From Desertifilum tharense IPPAS B-1220 (lineage in GTDB: Bacteria > Cyanobacteriota > Cyanobacteriia > Cyanobacteriales > Desertifilaceae), in NCBI RefSeq assembly GCF_001746915.1, contig NZ_MJGC01000042.1, positions 1 through 64,000 of the forward strand: a stretch of 64,000 nucleotides of DNA. The letters are read 5' to 3'. Of the stretch, positions 45,831-55,700 are shown in pieces. Both the position numbers and the translations under genes were made by a program. How positions within the stretch are numbered: the stretch's first letter is position 1; each line of letters starts with the position of its first letter. The notes below the pieces were generated by a model. That model was not told the DNA's origin. It did not search any database and saw only the letters and a program-made list of their open reading frames with translations.

Positions 45831-47003
45831 TTACAATTGCGAGTTAACGACGATTAGATGGTGTTGGCGATCGCAAATTAGCCGATTGTCCTGTCTGAAC
45901 TTATTCAACAATCGAGTCACCGTCACGCGGCTGGTACTGCAAGCATTGGCTAAGTCTTGGTGCGTTAGGCGAACGGTTAGACGGGTTCCTTCAGCGACAG
46001 GTTCGCCAATTTCTTCCTTGAGCAAGCACAGCAAATTCCAGAGGCGTTCTTCCACGTTGCGCCGCCCAAAGTTAGCTAGGAGCAGTTCGGTTTGCTGGAG
46101 GCGACGATTATATTGACCCAGAATAACTTGAGCGAAGATGGGAAAGGCTGATAATTCGCTCATGGAAATGCTGACTAATTTGACTTCTGAAAGGGCGGTG
46201 GCTTGATAAATATTGAGGGCTGTTAAGTGACAGCCAAATGGCATGGAAGCCCCGACTAAGCCAATCAGCATCTCATCGTTATTTTCGCAAAAGGTACTGA
46301 GTTTTACCAACCCTTCGCATACTAACCAAAGGGTTTGGGGATTAAGCGGAATGATTTCTCCCTTGTCATAAACATGGGGGGTGCGTTCTTGTTGAATTTC
46401 AGCGAGACTGGCGGTTAATGCCATTTGTGCCCGCTTTTGTTCGGTAATATTCCGCACGCACCATAACAAGCGATCGCCCTCGTTTAGGGTTTCACTCAAA
46501 GGTGCCACTGTCACCGCCGTGTAGTGGGTTTCCCCCAGGCGATCGCGGAAGCGCAGTTGCCATTCTTGTTTGTGCGATCGCCGATGAATTCGGGATGTTT
46601 CTAGGTAAAAGGTACTGCGATCTTCCGGATGAATAAATAAACTCAACATCTTTCCAGGCAAAAACTGTTGTTGGATGTTAAGCAGTTGAGCGGCTGCGGA
46701 ATTGGCTTCTTCAATTTTTCCACTTGCAGAGGTAATCAAGTAGGCCTCTGGCATCAGTTCAAAAATTGCCCTATACCGTTGATTCGCAGATCTTAGTTCA
46801 TCGTAAACTCGCTCTAGCTCTGAGTTTTGATGAAGAATTTGCTCGTAGGCAACCTGTAACTCTTCTGATGCAAAACTTAATTCCTTAAAGGCGTCTGAAG
46901 CTAAATAACTGGGAATGCTAGGGAGGGTAGTGGCTTTATTGAATAGTTCTGTTAAGCGACCGTTCAATGCCGTTAATTGGGAGCTAAATCCATTTTTTTT
47001 CAT
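45831..47003 (-). CDS. PAS-domain Crp/Fnr-family transcription regulator
   Basis: Regulator of 390 residues. Residues 35-75 form a coiled-coil-like helix (ASEELQVAYEQILHQNSELE). A PAS domain with PAC motif follows at about 75-195 (FELMPEAYLITSASGKIEEA, WCVRNITEQKR). Next comes a cyclic-nucleotide-binding-like domain at about 205-300 with LVCEGLVKLSTFCEN. The C-terminus is a Crp-type winged helix whose recognition helix is in SRVTVTRLLNKFRQ, close to the NtcA version. Start and end look complete. It probably senses a small ligand or redox through PAS and binds DNA as a dimer. Target genes unknown. Confidence 0.88.
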   Translation of the reverse strand: MKKNGFSSQLTALNGRLTELFNKATTLPSIPSYLASDAFKELSFASEELQVAYEQILHQNSELERVYDELRSANQRYRAIFELMPEAYLITSASGKIEEANSAAAQLLNIQQQFLPGKMLSLFIHPEDRSTFYLETSRIHRRSHKQEWQLRFRDRLGETHYTAVTVAPLSETLNEGDRLLWCVRNITEQKRAQMALTASLAEIQQERTPHVYDKGEIIPLNPQTLWLVCEGLVKLSTFCENNDEMLIGLVGASMPFGCHLTALNIYQATALSEVKLVSISMSELSAFPIFAQVILGQYNRRLQQTELLLANFGRRNVEERLWNLLCLLKEEIGEPVAEGTRLTVRLTHQDLANACSTSRVTVTRLLNKFRQDNRLICDRQHHLIVVNSQL

Positions 47004-47817
47004 AAGTTTATAAACGGGGTTCTAGAAACATTTGTTTTACCTGATTCGTCTACGGAATTGCTCGTGAAGCGATGAGCCTATCGCTGGCAATGCGGCAAGA
47101 ATCAAATCTTATATCTACCGTTCTAAGCGGGTCGCATTGAACTCAATCGAGCGGTGACAGAATTATTTTAGAGCAATCCAAAAAGGGTGAGCATTGTCTT
47201 TGTTCAGCTTCAGATAATTGTTTATAGGTTACTTATATTGCTGAGTTTTCTTCTATGCCCTAGGTAACAAGTGGGTTGCAAGCTCAGTGTATCAGAGTTT
47301 GCAAAGATCGAAATAAGACTCTTATTTTTAAGATTTAAAGTAGCTTAAAAAACTAGAATTTAGATTTAGGAGAGTTAAAATATCAGCCTTAAGGGAGATA
47401 TAAATATCTACCATTAGATAGATGTATATCTTTTAATCTCGATCGATAGCTCGGCTGCACCCCCAAATCTCCGCGTTATTGAAAATTGCGAGAAGATTGC
47501 ATAAAATAGGCATAGCTCTCTCTGTCTAAAGATAGAGACAAGCCCTTCTATCCAAGAGAGCCGATGGCGGGTATAACGAAAGCCAATATTAATTTTCTTG
47601 AAAGCTATCGAGTTTTGAGCCACACTCAGAAGCAAGCCCGATCTGATAGCGTTTGGCTGCCTTAGCATGGTAAAGAGCAGCGCCAACTTCTAACCCCTCT
47701 TTCCCTAGGGCAAGAAGAGTTAGAGAATTTTCACCTTTTGATTTAGGATCGCTATAGCCGCAGATTGCGTAGGAAACTGCGATCGCCTTCTGGTATCGTT
47801 GAGGAAAAATTTGCAGC
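47004..47817. other. Long intergenic region with a possible gene fragment
   Basis: About 800 bases between the PAS-Crp gene and the CAAD terminator. It is A+T-rich and includes an imperfect AT-rich inverted repeat (GATATAAATATCTA... near 47396-47432). On the - strand a frame from 47834 to 47589 reads AIAVSYAICGYSDP, then LALGKEGLEVGAALYHAKAA and KRYQIGLASECG, which looks protein-like, but its only start is a TTG inside the CAAD terminator. It may be a remnant. Confidence 0.4.
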
Positions 47818-47841
47818 ACAAAAAGCCTGCACAAGCAGGCT
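47818..47841 (-). terminator. Rho-independent terminator of the CAAD gene
   Basis: On the - strand AGCCTGC/GCAGGCT with a 4-base loop TTGT (47824-47841) is followed by TTTTTG. It lies 49 bases after the CAAD stop. Confidence 0.85.
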
Positions 47842-47889
47842 GGTTTTGGTGGAAAGACTCAGAAAAACGCGCAGCTTGGAAAACGCGTT

Positions 47890-48342
47890 TTAGCCAACCA
47901 CGTCGTCTTTAAGACCTTGAATTTTGTTGGCTAACTCTTGGCGGGTGGAAGCAAGGCGCAGGTAGCGGTAAACAAACCAAGCCGAGTAACCAATTCCCAC
48001 TAGCTCAAAGAACGGAGCCAGTAAAGGAATATCATTAATTGCATCGACAACGGCCCCTGTGACATACACGGTAATCCCGGCTGATAGGATTAATGCCACA
48101 ATCGTCAGGGGACGCTGATACGCACCGAAGAACTCGCCTAGGTAGTCGGGGAGTTTCGATAAATAGAGGATAAACAAATCCCAATATTGTCGCCACAATT
48201 CTGCGGACTGGCTGGCGCTTGATTGTCCAGCCGGTGGTAGTTTAGCAATGGGGGCTGGGGAAGAGTCTGCAACTTCTGCTTGAGTTGTTGCGGTTGCTTC
48301 TACGTCAGCAACTTCTGTTTTGTTCAGATCGGCGTTAGTCAT
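47890..48342 (-). CDS. CAAD/CURT1-type thylakoid membrane protein
   Basis: Protein of 150 residues with a disordered Thr/Ala/Pro-rich N-terminus (about 45 residues). The CAAD domain follows: a first amphipathic helix, two membrane spans (PLTIVALILSAGITVYVTGA and LAPFFELVGIGYSAWFVYRY) and a C-terminal amphipathic helix (STRQELANKIQGLKDDVVG). The same domain is found in plant CURT1, which curves thylakoid membranes, and as an appendage on some cyanobacterial aminoacyl-tRNA synthetases. Here it is free-standing, so a role in thylakoid shape is likely. Confidence 0.88.
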   Translation of the reverse strand: MTNADLNKTEVADVEATATTQAEVADSSPAPIAKLPPAGQSSASQSAELWRQYWDLFILYLSKLPDYLGEFFGAYQRPLTIVALILSAGITVYVTGAVVDAINDIPLLAPFFELVGIGYSAWFVYRYLRLASTRQELANKIQGLKDDVVG

Positions 48343-48538
48343 CTTATTATTTCTCCAATAGATCGCTAGTGTGAAGGAACTGGGGGAAACCCGACCCAGA
48401 GGCGAAACAGTGAGTTATATTTTGCAAACATACTTGACCCTAAAGCAGAGCTTGATTATTTGCAAGAGGTTCTGTGTTTCTACGACGGGTACAAGCGACG
48501 ATCCTTCTCAGTATAGAAACCCTGGAACAGATCCCCAT

Positions 48539-48682
48539 CTATCCATGAGGATGATCTCGCAAGTTGAGGCGGCGGAGTTCTTGAACAATTCGGGCGATCG
48601 CAGTTGCCACATCTGGGCGAAAAGGCAACTCTACACTAAAAGATCGTTCCCCTTTTGATAAATATAGCTGTAGCCATAACAC
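48539..48682 (-). CDS. Possible small protein, 47 residues
   Basis: A - strand frame starting with GTG just after a stop reads LYLSKGERSFSVELPFRPDV, followed by ATAIARIVQELRRLNLRDHP. An in-frame HIP1-type site encodes AIA, as in many real cyanobacterial genes, and the amphipathic helix looks natural. No family recognised and the start is weak. The rest of the 48343-48784 gap shows nothing else. Confidence 0.35.
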   Translation of the reverse strand: MLWLQLYLSKGERSFSVELPFRPDVATAIARIVQELRRLNLRDHPHG

Positions 48683-48784
48683 TTACAGCAAACTGGATGG
48701 TACTTAAAGATTAACCAGACTGGTTTTTGACTCAGCACCTTGCACTTTGCCATACTCCCATAGAGAGAGAATGAAGAACCGAAA

Positions 48785-48821
48785 GGGAATAGGAAGACTA
48801 ACGCGTGGTTTTCCTATTCCC
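48785..48821 (-). terminator. Possible terminator after the secreted small protein gene
   Basis: An 11-base perfect inverted repeat, GGGAATAGGAA and TTCCTATTCCC, has a 15-base loop and lies 12 bases after the stop of the gene at 48833-49198. The T-run on the - strand is weak. Confidence 0.5.
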
Positions 48822-48832
48822 TGGGGTTTGGA

Positions 48833-49198
48833 CTAATTCTCAGTTGGAGCAACTTCAACCGGGACAACCTGTGCTGGGGTTTGCAGCAATTCTAGCTGCC
48901 GTCTGCGAAACTGAGAGGCTTCATCATTGAGATTTTGCCGTTGTTCGAGCAAATACTCTCTCATATCGCGGTTGTTGCCCAGTCTAGCCCGGTGGAACAT
49001 ATCAAAGATCGCAGAAGTTCCGCCATTGGTGGAAAACGGATCGGAACTGCCATCTTGCACGCGGAGGTCTTGCAGGGGATCGGCGTTCGTCGTTTGGGCG
49101 ATCGCGCCGGTAGAATAGGCTAGAGTTGCCAGACCGAAACCAGCCACTAAGCTAACTCCGATCCGGGTGAGTTGTTTTAGGGATGCGGATGCATTCAT
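48833..49198 (-). CDS. Secreted small protein encoded with the ABC-2 exporter
   Basis: Protein of 121 residues with a clear Sec signal peptide (IGVSLVAGFGLATLAYSTGA, cleavage expected after IAQ or close by). The mature part is about 85 residues, acidic then basic, with a charged helix (RDMREYLLEQRQNLNDEASQ). Three starts are possible at 49213, 49207 and 49198. The ATG at 49198 has GAGG at good distance and is chosen. It lies 31 bases after the ABC permease stop, so it is probably the last gene of that operon. Function unknown. Confidence 0.65.
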   Translation of the reverse strand: MNASASLKQLTRIGVSLVAGFGLATLAYSTGAIAQTTNADPLQDLRVQDGSSDPFSTNGGTSAIFDMFHRARLGNNRDMREYLLEQRQNLNDEASQFRRRQLELLQTPAQVVPVEVAPTEN

Positions 49199-49228
49199 CG
49201 GGTTCATCCTCACAATAACTAAAGGATT

Positions 49229-50110
49229 TTAAGATAGGGTACGACGCAGTAAGGGTTGAATGCCAAGAAGGGCGATCGCATCAAAGACGAGAAGCACCAA
49301 CAATGCCCCTCCAAAGGTGACATCACCCCAAGGAGCCGACATCACAATACTACCGAATCCCCAGCTATTATGCAGATACAAATAGCGAATGGGTTCGATG
49401 GCGTAGCTTAAGGGGTTTAAGCTGGCGATGTACTGCAACCAGGTGGGCATGAAGGAAAGGGGCGCAAGGGCGGTACTGGCAAACAACAAGGGCAGGTTGG
49501 TGACAAAGATAACCGCAATCAGTTCAATATGTCCCGGTAAAGCAAAGCTGAGACCTAAGCTGACACCCGTGACGCCAAAGACTAGAAGTAAGACGATTAG
49601 GGTAATAATCGCCAAGCCTGCCAAGTTGGGCAAGCCTGCACCCAAAAAAGCACCCGCCGCAACGATGACGGCAGTTTGAATCAGGCTGAGGGTGACGATG
49701 AAGATCGAGGAGGCTAAAACAATCGAATATCGGGAGGCTAGCGGGGCCACCAGCAGCCGATTGAGGAAGCCAAACTCCCGATCGAACATTACGGGCAAAC
49801 CCGCGTTTAAGGCTCCACCAAAGGCCGTAAATACGATCACGCCTGCGCCGATAAATTGACCGTAGCTGACGCGATCGCCAAATAGCCCTTGCGGGGCATT
49901 CTGGAATAAGGCCCCAAATAGGATCAACCACATCAACGGTTGAACGACACCGGCAATTAAGGTAGAAGGGCGGCGTTGCAGTTGAATAAACAGGCGTTTG
50001 GTTAGCGCTAGGGTTTCTTGAATTAATTCAGCAAAGCTAAATTTTTCATCCACCGAAGCTAGATCGCTAGGGGCGAGATCGAGGTTAGAAGGGGTTAGGG
50101 TACTACTCAT
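49229..50110 (-). CDS. ABC-2 type transporter permease
   Basis: Inner-membrane permease of 293 residues with about six hydrophobic spans. It has the ABC-2 pattern (LIAGVVQPLMWLILFGALFQ, ITLIVLLLVFGVTGVSLGLS, LPLLFASTALAPLSFMP), and the segment before the last span (IASLNPLSYAIEPIRYLYL) is the conserved family motif. It pairs with the ATPase encoded 14 bases upstream. Such pairs export drugs, lipids or polysaccharide. A DrrB-like substrate cannot be told from sequence. Confidence 0.88.
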   Translation of the reverse strand: MSSTLTPSNLDLAPSDLASVDEKFSFAELIQETLALTKRLFIQLQRRPSTLIAGVVQPLMWLILFGALFQNAPQGLFGDRVSYGQFIGAGVIVFTAFGGALNAGLPVMFDREFGFLNRLLVAPLASRYSIVLASSIFIVTLSLIQTAVIVAAGAFLGAGLPNLAGLAIITLIVLLLVFGVTGVSLGLSFALPGHIELIAVIFVTNLPLLFASTALAPLSFMPTWLQYIASLNPLSYAIEPIRYLYLHNSWGFGSIVMSAPWGDVTFGGALLVLLVFDAIALLGIQPLLRRTLS

Positions 50111-50124
50111 AGGACGGGTTAAAA

Positions 50125-51144
50125 TTAGCGCATACTTTGTTTGCGTTCTTTTTTCGGATCGCGGCTGCCCGCAGCGGCGAGTTCGGCATCAATTAGGGTT
50201 CTCCCGGTGGCTGCTAAGTACACATCATCGAGGCTAGGACGCGATTGAGCAATCCCAAAGATCGGCAACCCAGCGTCTTTGAGGGCTTGTTGAATGCTCA
50301 TCAAGGCGTCGCTTTGAGGGACGACAACTAGGTTTAAAGAGTTGCCTTGGGCGCTGTTGATAATGGCTTCTTGTACCATTGAGAGCGATTGCAGCATTTC
50401 TTTGGCTTGCTCGGCTTCCTCGATGGGCGTAAACTCGCGGATGCGGAGGGTAATGCGATCGCCCCCAACCCGATCTTTGAGTTCGGAGGGGGTGCCAGTT
50501 GCGATGACGACGCCGCGATCGATAATGGCGACGCGATCGGCAAGGGCATCTACTTCTTCGAGATAATGGCTGGTAATGATAATGGTGGTTCCGGCTTGGC
50601 GCAACTTCCGCAAAAAGTCCCAAACGATGACGCGGCTTTCAATGTCTAAGCCGACGGTGGGTTCGTCTAAGACGAGGACTTTGGGTTGGTGCAGCAAGCC
50701 GGCGGCTAAGTCGAGGCGTTTCTTTAAACCGCCGGAATAGGTTCCGGTTTTTTGATCGGCGTAGGCTTCGAGTCCTAATAACTCTAAGACGCGTTCGACG
50801 CGTTCGGCGATCGCTTGACGCGGGAGATGATACAGCGCGGCTTGCAGTTCTAATAATTCGCGCCCGGTTAAGACTTTATCTAGTGCGACTTCTTGGGCAA
50901 CATAACCGAGAAGTTGTCGCGCCGCCTTGGGGTTGCTGATGGCGGAAATACCAGAAACCTCGATCTTACCGGCATCGGGAGCGCTTAGGGTACACAGACA
51001 ACGCAAGGTGGTCGTTTTTCCAGCACCGTTGGGGCCGAGAATCCCAAAGATCTCGCCCGGTTCAACCTGTAGGGAAACGTTTTTAACCGCTTCAATACTA
51101 CCGTAGCGCTTTTGCAGATTTTCTATAACGACAGCAGGAGCCAT
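50125..51144 (-). CDS. ABC transporter ATP-binding protein (DrrA-like)
   Basis: ATPase of 339 residues. Walker A is GPNGAGKTTTLRCL, the signature is YSGGLKKRLDLAAGL, Walker B is VLVLDEPTVGLD, and the switch His is in ITSHYLEE. A C-terminal extension of about 100 residues (from DRITLRIREFTPIEEAEQ) is typical of the DrrA group of ABC-2 exporters. First gene of a likely three-gene operon with the permease and the secreted protein. Confidence 0.9.
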   Translation of the reverse strand: MAPAVVIENLQKRYGSIEAVKNVSLQVEPGEIFGILGPNGAGKTTTLRCLCTLSAPDAGKIEVSGISAISNPKAARQLLGYVAQEVALDKVLTGRELLELQAALYHLPRQAIAERVERVLELLGLEAYADQKTGTYSGGLKKRLDLAAGLLHQPKVLVLDEPTVGLDIESRVIVWDFLRKLRQAGTTIIITSHYLEEVDALADRVAIIDRGVVIATGTPSELKDRVGGDRITLRIREFTPIEEAEQAKEMLQSLSMVQEAIINSAQGNSLNLVVVPQSDALMSIQQALKDAGLPIFGIAQSRPSLDDVYLAATGRTLIDAELAAAGSRDPKKERKQSMR

Positions 51145-51455
51145 GTGTTTCTATACAAATCTCAACACTGTTTGTCTCTATTCTAAGGCGATCGCGATCG
51201 GCAAGTTCTCACTACTCGATCGGCTCTGTTGTGTAAATCTTTGCAAACTTTTTCGGGATTTCGCATAAAAGTGACCTCTATTGACTGAGAAAATTCTGAA
51301 AACCTCTGCAATTACACGGACATAGAGACCCACGTACCCGCGTTTAAGCCAAATCACTTGCCTAGTTTAGTCGCCTTTAGTCTCAGTGTTTATGCCGAGG
51401 TGTTACAGGATATTTACCGCCAGTTCTCCAGTTTTTCCTAGGGCTTCTGTTGAAA
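51145..51455. other. Divergent upstream region
   Basis: About 310 bases between the ABC operon (-) and a Wzy-like gene (+). It contains a GGCGATCGCGATCGG HIP1-type stretch near 51187. No convincing promoter or RNA was recognised. Confidence 0.4.
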
Positions 51456-52694
51456 ATGTTTCATCAACTGCTTTTCGCCTTTATACTCGCGGCGTCTCTT
51501 TTGTCGCGCCCCAAACTTTTATACTTGAATTGGGGGACTCACTACTTACTGATTGCGATCGCGGGAGGTATTGCTCTTTTTTATCATCGCCAACAACTGA
51601 AAAAAGTTGTTTTCCAATATCGCTATCTCATCGGTTGGATATCGCTCTTTTATGGCTGGATTTTGCTATCGACTCTTGCCAGCGACTTTTCTCAAATTGC
51701 TCTTAAATATAGCTTGAAATATTCCACCTACCCGATCGCGTTTGGCATTTTCTTGTTGATTCCTAATTTAGCGTATCAAAAGTTCTATCACCGAACGCTA
51801 TTTCGATTTTTGGTTTTTATTTCGGGATGGGGAATCGTTGAATATTTATCTCCTAACTTAGCGTTTTTAGATATTCTGAGGTATCCCAACGCCTATCCGC
51901 GAATTAGCGCCATTGTTCAAGGGGCTAACCAGTTGGGAGTTTTGATGGCAATTGGTGCTGTTTTTGCCATTATTCTCTATCGCAAACACTTGATTAGCCA
52001 AGCAGAAATGTGTTTGACTGTTCCTATCTTTATCGGTTTGAATACGCTTTCTGCAAGTCGGAACGGTTGGCTTATTTTTATCCTAGGATTAGTTTTGCTA
52101 TGGCTTTATAAACTCATCCGTTTGAAAGGCTTTTTAATCTTAATCTCGCTTTGGAGTTTCTTCTTAGTATTTTTCCCCGTCTCATCCGCTAGAATCGTTG
52201 CTCCAAATCATCCTGTTTTTCCGTTACTCTATACAATATCCCCCTCTGTCGAAATCCATCATAAATCGCTAGTATCGCCCCCTAAAAAAGAGAGAAAGCC
52301 TGACATTGCTGCAACCTCCGATCAAGCGAGAGTTGTTTTATGGAAAGACGCTTTACAGGCATTTTCTCAAAAACCGTTAACAGGGATTGGAGTCGGTGTT
52401 TTTGCCGAACATATTGGTTGGAAACATACAGAAAGGTCGGGATTTCATGCCCATAATATCTTTTTGAGCGTTTTAGTAGAATTGGGAATACCCGGTTTGC
52501 TCTTATCAATCGTCTTGCTCTTCAATCTTATCCCTTTTTCGGTGTTGAAGCAGGAGTTAATTGGAATTCCGCTGATTTTGATTTTTGCATCGCAGCAATT
52601 TGACTTTTTTATTAACGACAGCACGTTTGTTGTTCTTTGTACTTATTTTCTCGCCAATGCGGTACAGCAGAAAGAATTGAACCGAGAGTATTGA
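51456..52694 (+). CDS. O-antigen ligase/Wzy-like membrane protein
   Basis: Polytopic inner-membrane protein of about 412 residues with some ten spans. The middle has LNTLSASRNGWLIFILGLVL, and the large loop ends with LTGIGVGVFAEHIG...GFHAHNIFLSVLVELGIPGL, the O-antigen ligase family signature with its conserved His and Gly residues. It probably joins or polymerises lipid-linked glycans in the periplasm. It is distant from the main glycan locus and has no flanking glycosyltransferase. An in-frame TTG at 51450 is an alternative start. Confidence 0.8.
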   Translation: MFHQLLFAFILAASLLSRPKLLYLNWGTHYLLIAIAGGIALFYHRQQLKKVVFQYRYLIGWISLFYGWILLSTLASDFSQIALKYSLKYSTYPIAFGIFLLIPNLAYQKFYHRTLFRFLVFISGWGIVEYLSPNLAFLDILRYPNAYPRISAIVQGANQLGVLMAIGAVFAIILYRKHLISQAEMCLTVPIFIGLNTLSASRNGWLIFILGLVLLWLYKLIRLKGFLILISLWSFFLVFFPVSSARIVAPNHPVFPLLYTISPSVEIHHKSLVSPPKKERKPDIAATSDQARVVLWKDALQAFSQKPLTGIGVGVFAEHIGWKHTERSGFHAHNIFLSVLVELGIPGLLLSIVLLFNLIPFSVLKQELIGIPLILIFASQQFDFFINDSTFVVLCTYFLANAVQQKELNREY

Positions 52695-52724
52695 CTTTTA
52701 TCCCCGCCCTCTCAAAAAAACGGA

Positions 52725-55700
52725 TTACCACGGACTCCCAATTAATGTAAATCCTGCCCAGTAGTAGGGATGATTTAAGTTTTGATTATCTAATTCTGCT
52801 AACTCTGGAGGGAGGGGAAGATCGCCTCGCGTTCCCGAACGACGAAGTTGTCCATTTTGAATGCGAGTATCTTCTTGAAGCAAGGATAATTGAGCTTGAC
52901 GCAAGCCTTCTGCTTTAATTTTAGATTGCTTGAGTTGATTGTAAAATTCGGTCATTAATGCTAGCGTTCCTTCATCGGAAACATACCACAAACTGGCTAA
53001 GGCACTTTTTGCACCCGCTTGAATGGCTAACCCTGCAAAGCCTAATTCGGCTTGTTCATCTCCGAAGGCGGTTCGACAGGCGGAGAGGACTAATAACTCG
53101 ACAGGAGGGTTTTGAAAACCCAGTTGACGCAAGCGATCGAGGGTGATTTTTCCGTCTCCCCATAGTTGAATGTAAGATTGATTTAAAGCTCCCGGTTTAA
53201 AGTCGGCGTGGGTGGCTAAGTGAATGATGGAATAAGGGTGAGTTTGACGCTGTTTAATTAAATTCTCTTGGGTGAATTCTGAATTGAGGAAGGCTTTCCC
53301 TTGCCAAACTTCTCCGGTAATGGTGGAGATTTCTAGGGGAACAGAAAGTAAGGGCGGTAAGCTGTTAAATTCAGACGCACCCATTGCTAAAACTTGAGCA
53401 TTATTTAAAGGTTGATAGCGCGTATCCATTAAGCTGAGACTGGGAATCATCGACAGGCTATATTGTTCAATTAAGAATTGATTCCCGTCGTGTAGGGCGG
53501 CGATGGGTAAACTCCGCAAACCGCTATCCATACTAAAGAGTAGGGTATCAATTCCGGCGGCTTGGAGTTCTACCTGTAGGGGGGCAATTAACCATTGATA
53601 GAGTTGTTGGCTTAAGGGTAAATAGGCGGTGAAAAAACGCCGTCGCGGATCGGTGATTTCGATGTAGAATTTTCGGGCGGTTTCTAATACTTGTTGGCGA
53701 GAGACTTGGGGAACGACTTTGCGTAGGGGTTCTCCCGTAGGGGTAAACATCACCAGTTCGATTTGGTCGTCCGTCAGGGTAACATAAATAACAGCCGACT
53801 GAATTCCGGTGGATTGGGCGATCGCGCCTAATGCTTCCCTAGGGCTAGCGGTAGTGAGACTGCTAGAGAGTAAATCCGGGCCGAAATGAGCGGTAAACTG
53901 GGCAGTACGGGCTTCTTCAATTTGGGCGATCGCATCCATCCCCACTCGACTCCCGATCGCTAAATTGCCCATTGCGATCTCGCCCGTGCTAATAGATCCC
54001 ATCTCGCTATTGAGCGACACCGTACCGCCCCCTAGCTGACCCGTAGAGGTAATTGTTCCAGCGATAATGTCATTTTTGGCATCCAGGCTAATATCCCCAC
54101 CTCGCCCGGTGCCGCCGTCGCTGGTGATATCTCCGGTAATAATGGAACCATCCGGGGCGATAATTCGTATATTACCCGCCCCCGTACCGCCTGCGGACGT
54201 AATATTTGCGGTACGGATATCGCCGCGCAGGGTGGGGAGAGTATTGAGAGAAATGTTACCGCTAACTCCCGTAGGCGCGAGGGTTTGGATAGTTCCAGTG
54301 GTGAGGTTTCCAGCGCGAATAGTGACATCGCCGCTGTCTAAGTTGCCAAAGGAGGCGATGTTATTTAGAGTGAGATTGCCTAACCCATTTAAGGTAATAT
54401 TGCCCCCTTCCCCTAGCAATGAGTTGGCGCTAACATAGGTGGCAATGTGGTGAATGTTGAGATTGCCCTGGGGCGCATTAACTGCGATCGCGCCGCCTTT
54501 TCCCGCCTCCGCAAATGAGAATAGCACCCCGGTTTGGATATTTCCCTGGGAACTGAAAAGCGTTACCGAACCCGCATCAATCGCCCCAAAGGAACTAATA
54601 TGGCTGGTAATAATCCCATTGGGTGCTTGTAGTAACACATTGCCGCCCCGTCCTGCGAGAGAATAGGTATCGAGGTTGGCCTTTTGGGTGCCAAAGATAG
54701 AGGCGATCGCTTCTGAAGCCACATCAGCCTTCGCAGGAATGGACGCTTCTGCTTGGAGATTACCCCGATTTGTAGCAATAGTTCCCGTATGGGAGATAAT
54801 CTGGATATTGCCGCCTTGGAACGTCCCTTGACCGAGGGTATAAGCGCCAATAACGCCCGTAAAAATATCGCCAAACGCCTCTAGGGTGACATTTCCCGCA
54901 TTCCCTTCCCACGCAAAGGCCCCCAACTCTCCGGCGGAGGTATCAATGCGACCTTGAGTGGTTGCGATCGCAATATTACCCCCTTGAATCTCCCCTTGTA
55001 CAGACGCCTTTCCCGCATAGGTATTGATATCCGCCGTTGCGATATCCCGAAACGCCTGAAGGATAACATTCCCCGCCGTTCCTTCATCCGAGAACGAATC
55101 TAAACTTCCTAAACTTGTATTGATAGAACCTTTCTCACTCACCAGGGTAATATTTCCCCCCTGGGTTAACCCTTGAGAACTAATAATTTGAGTCAGGATA
55201 TCCCCTTGCGCCTGTAGGGTAACATTTCCCCCCCTTCCCGCATCCGAGAAAGACTCTAAAATGCCTAAACTTGTATCAATGCGTCCATTCTCACTCACCA
55301 GGGTAATATTTCCCCCCTGCGTCAGACCTTCGGAACTCACTTCTTGAGTCAGGATATCCCCAAACGCCTGTAGAGTAACATTTCCCGCCGTTCCTTGTTC
55401 CGAGAAGGAATTGAGGATGCTGTTGCGCGTATCAATTCCCCCCGTATCCGTTCTGAAGGTAATATCGCCGCCTTGGGATAAGCCTTGGGAACTAATATTC
55501 CCCACCGTCACAATATTGCCATCAAACGAATCAACTAGGATATTCCCCCCCGTTCCCCCTTCCGATAGCGAGGAAATTTGACCGTTTAGCAGAATTTGTC
55601 CCCTCTCGCTAAACACCCGAACCTCTCCGCCGCTGAGTTTTCCTTGCGAGAGAATTTCCCCAACTTGAACCCCAGAACTTGCATCTAGGTCAATTCTCCC

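Noticed and set aside
48371..48658. 95-codon + strand frame
   Set aside because: Poor composition. The opposite strand has the more protein-like small frame (48539-48682).
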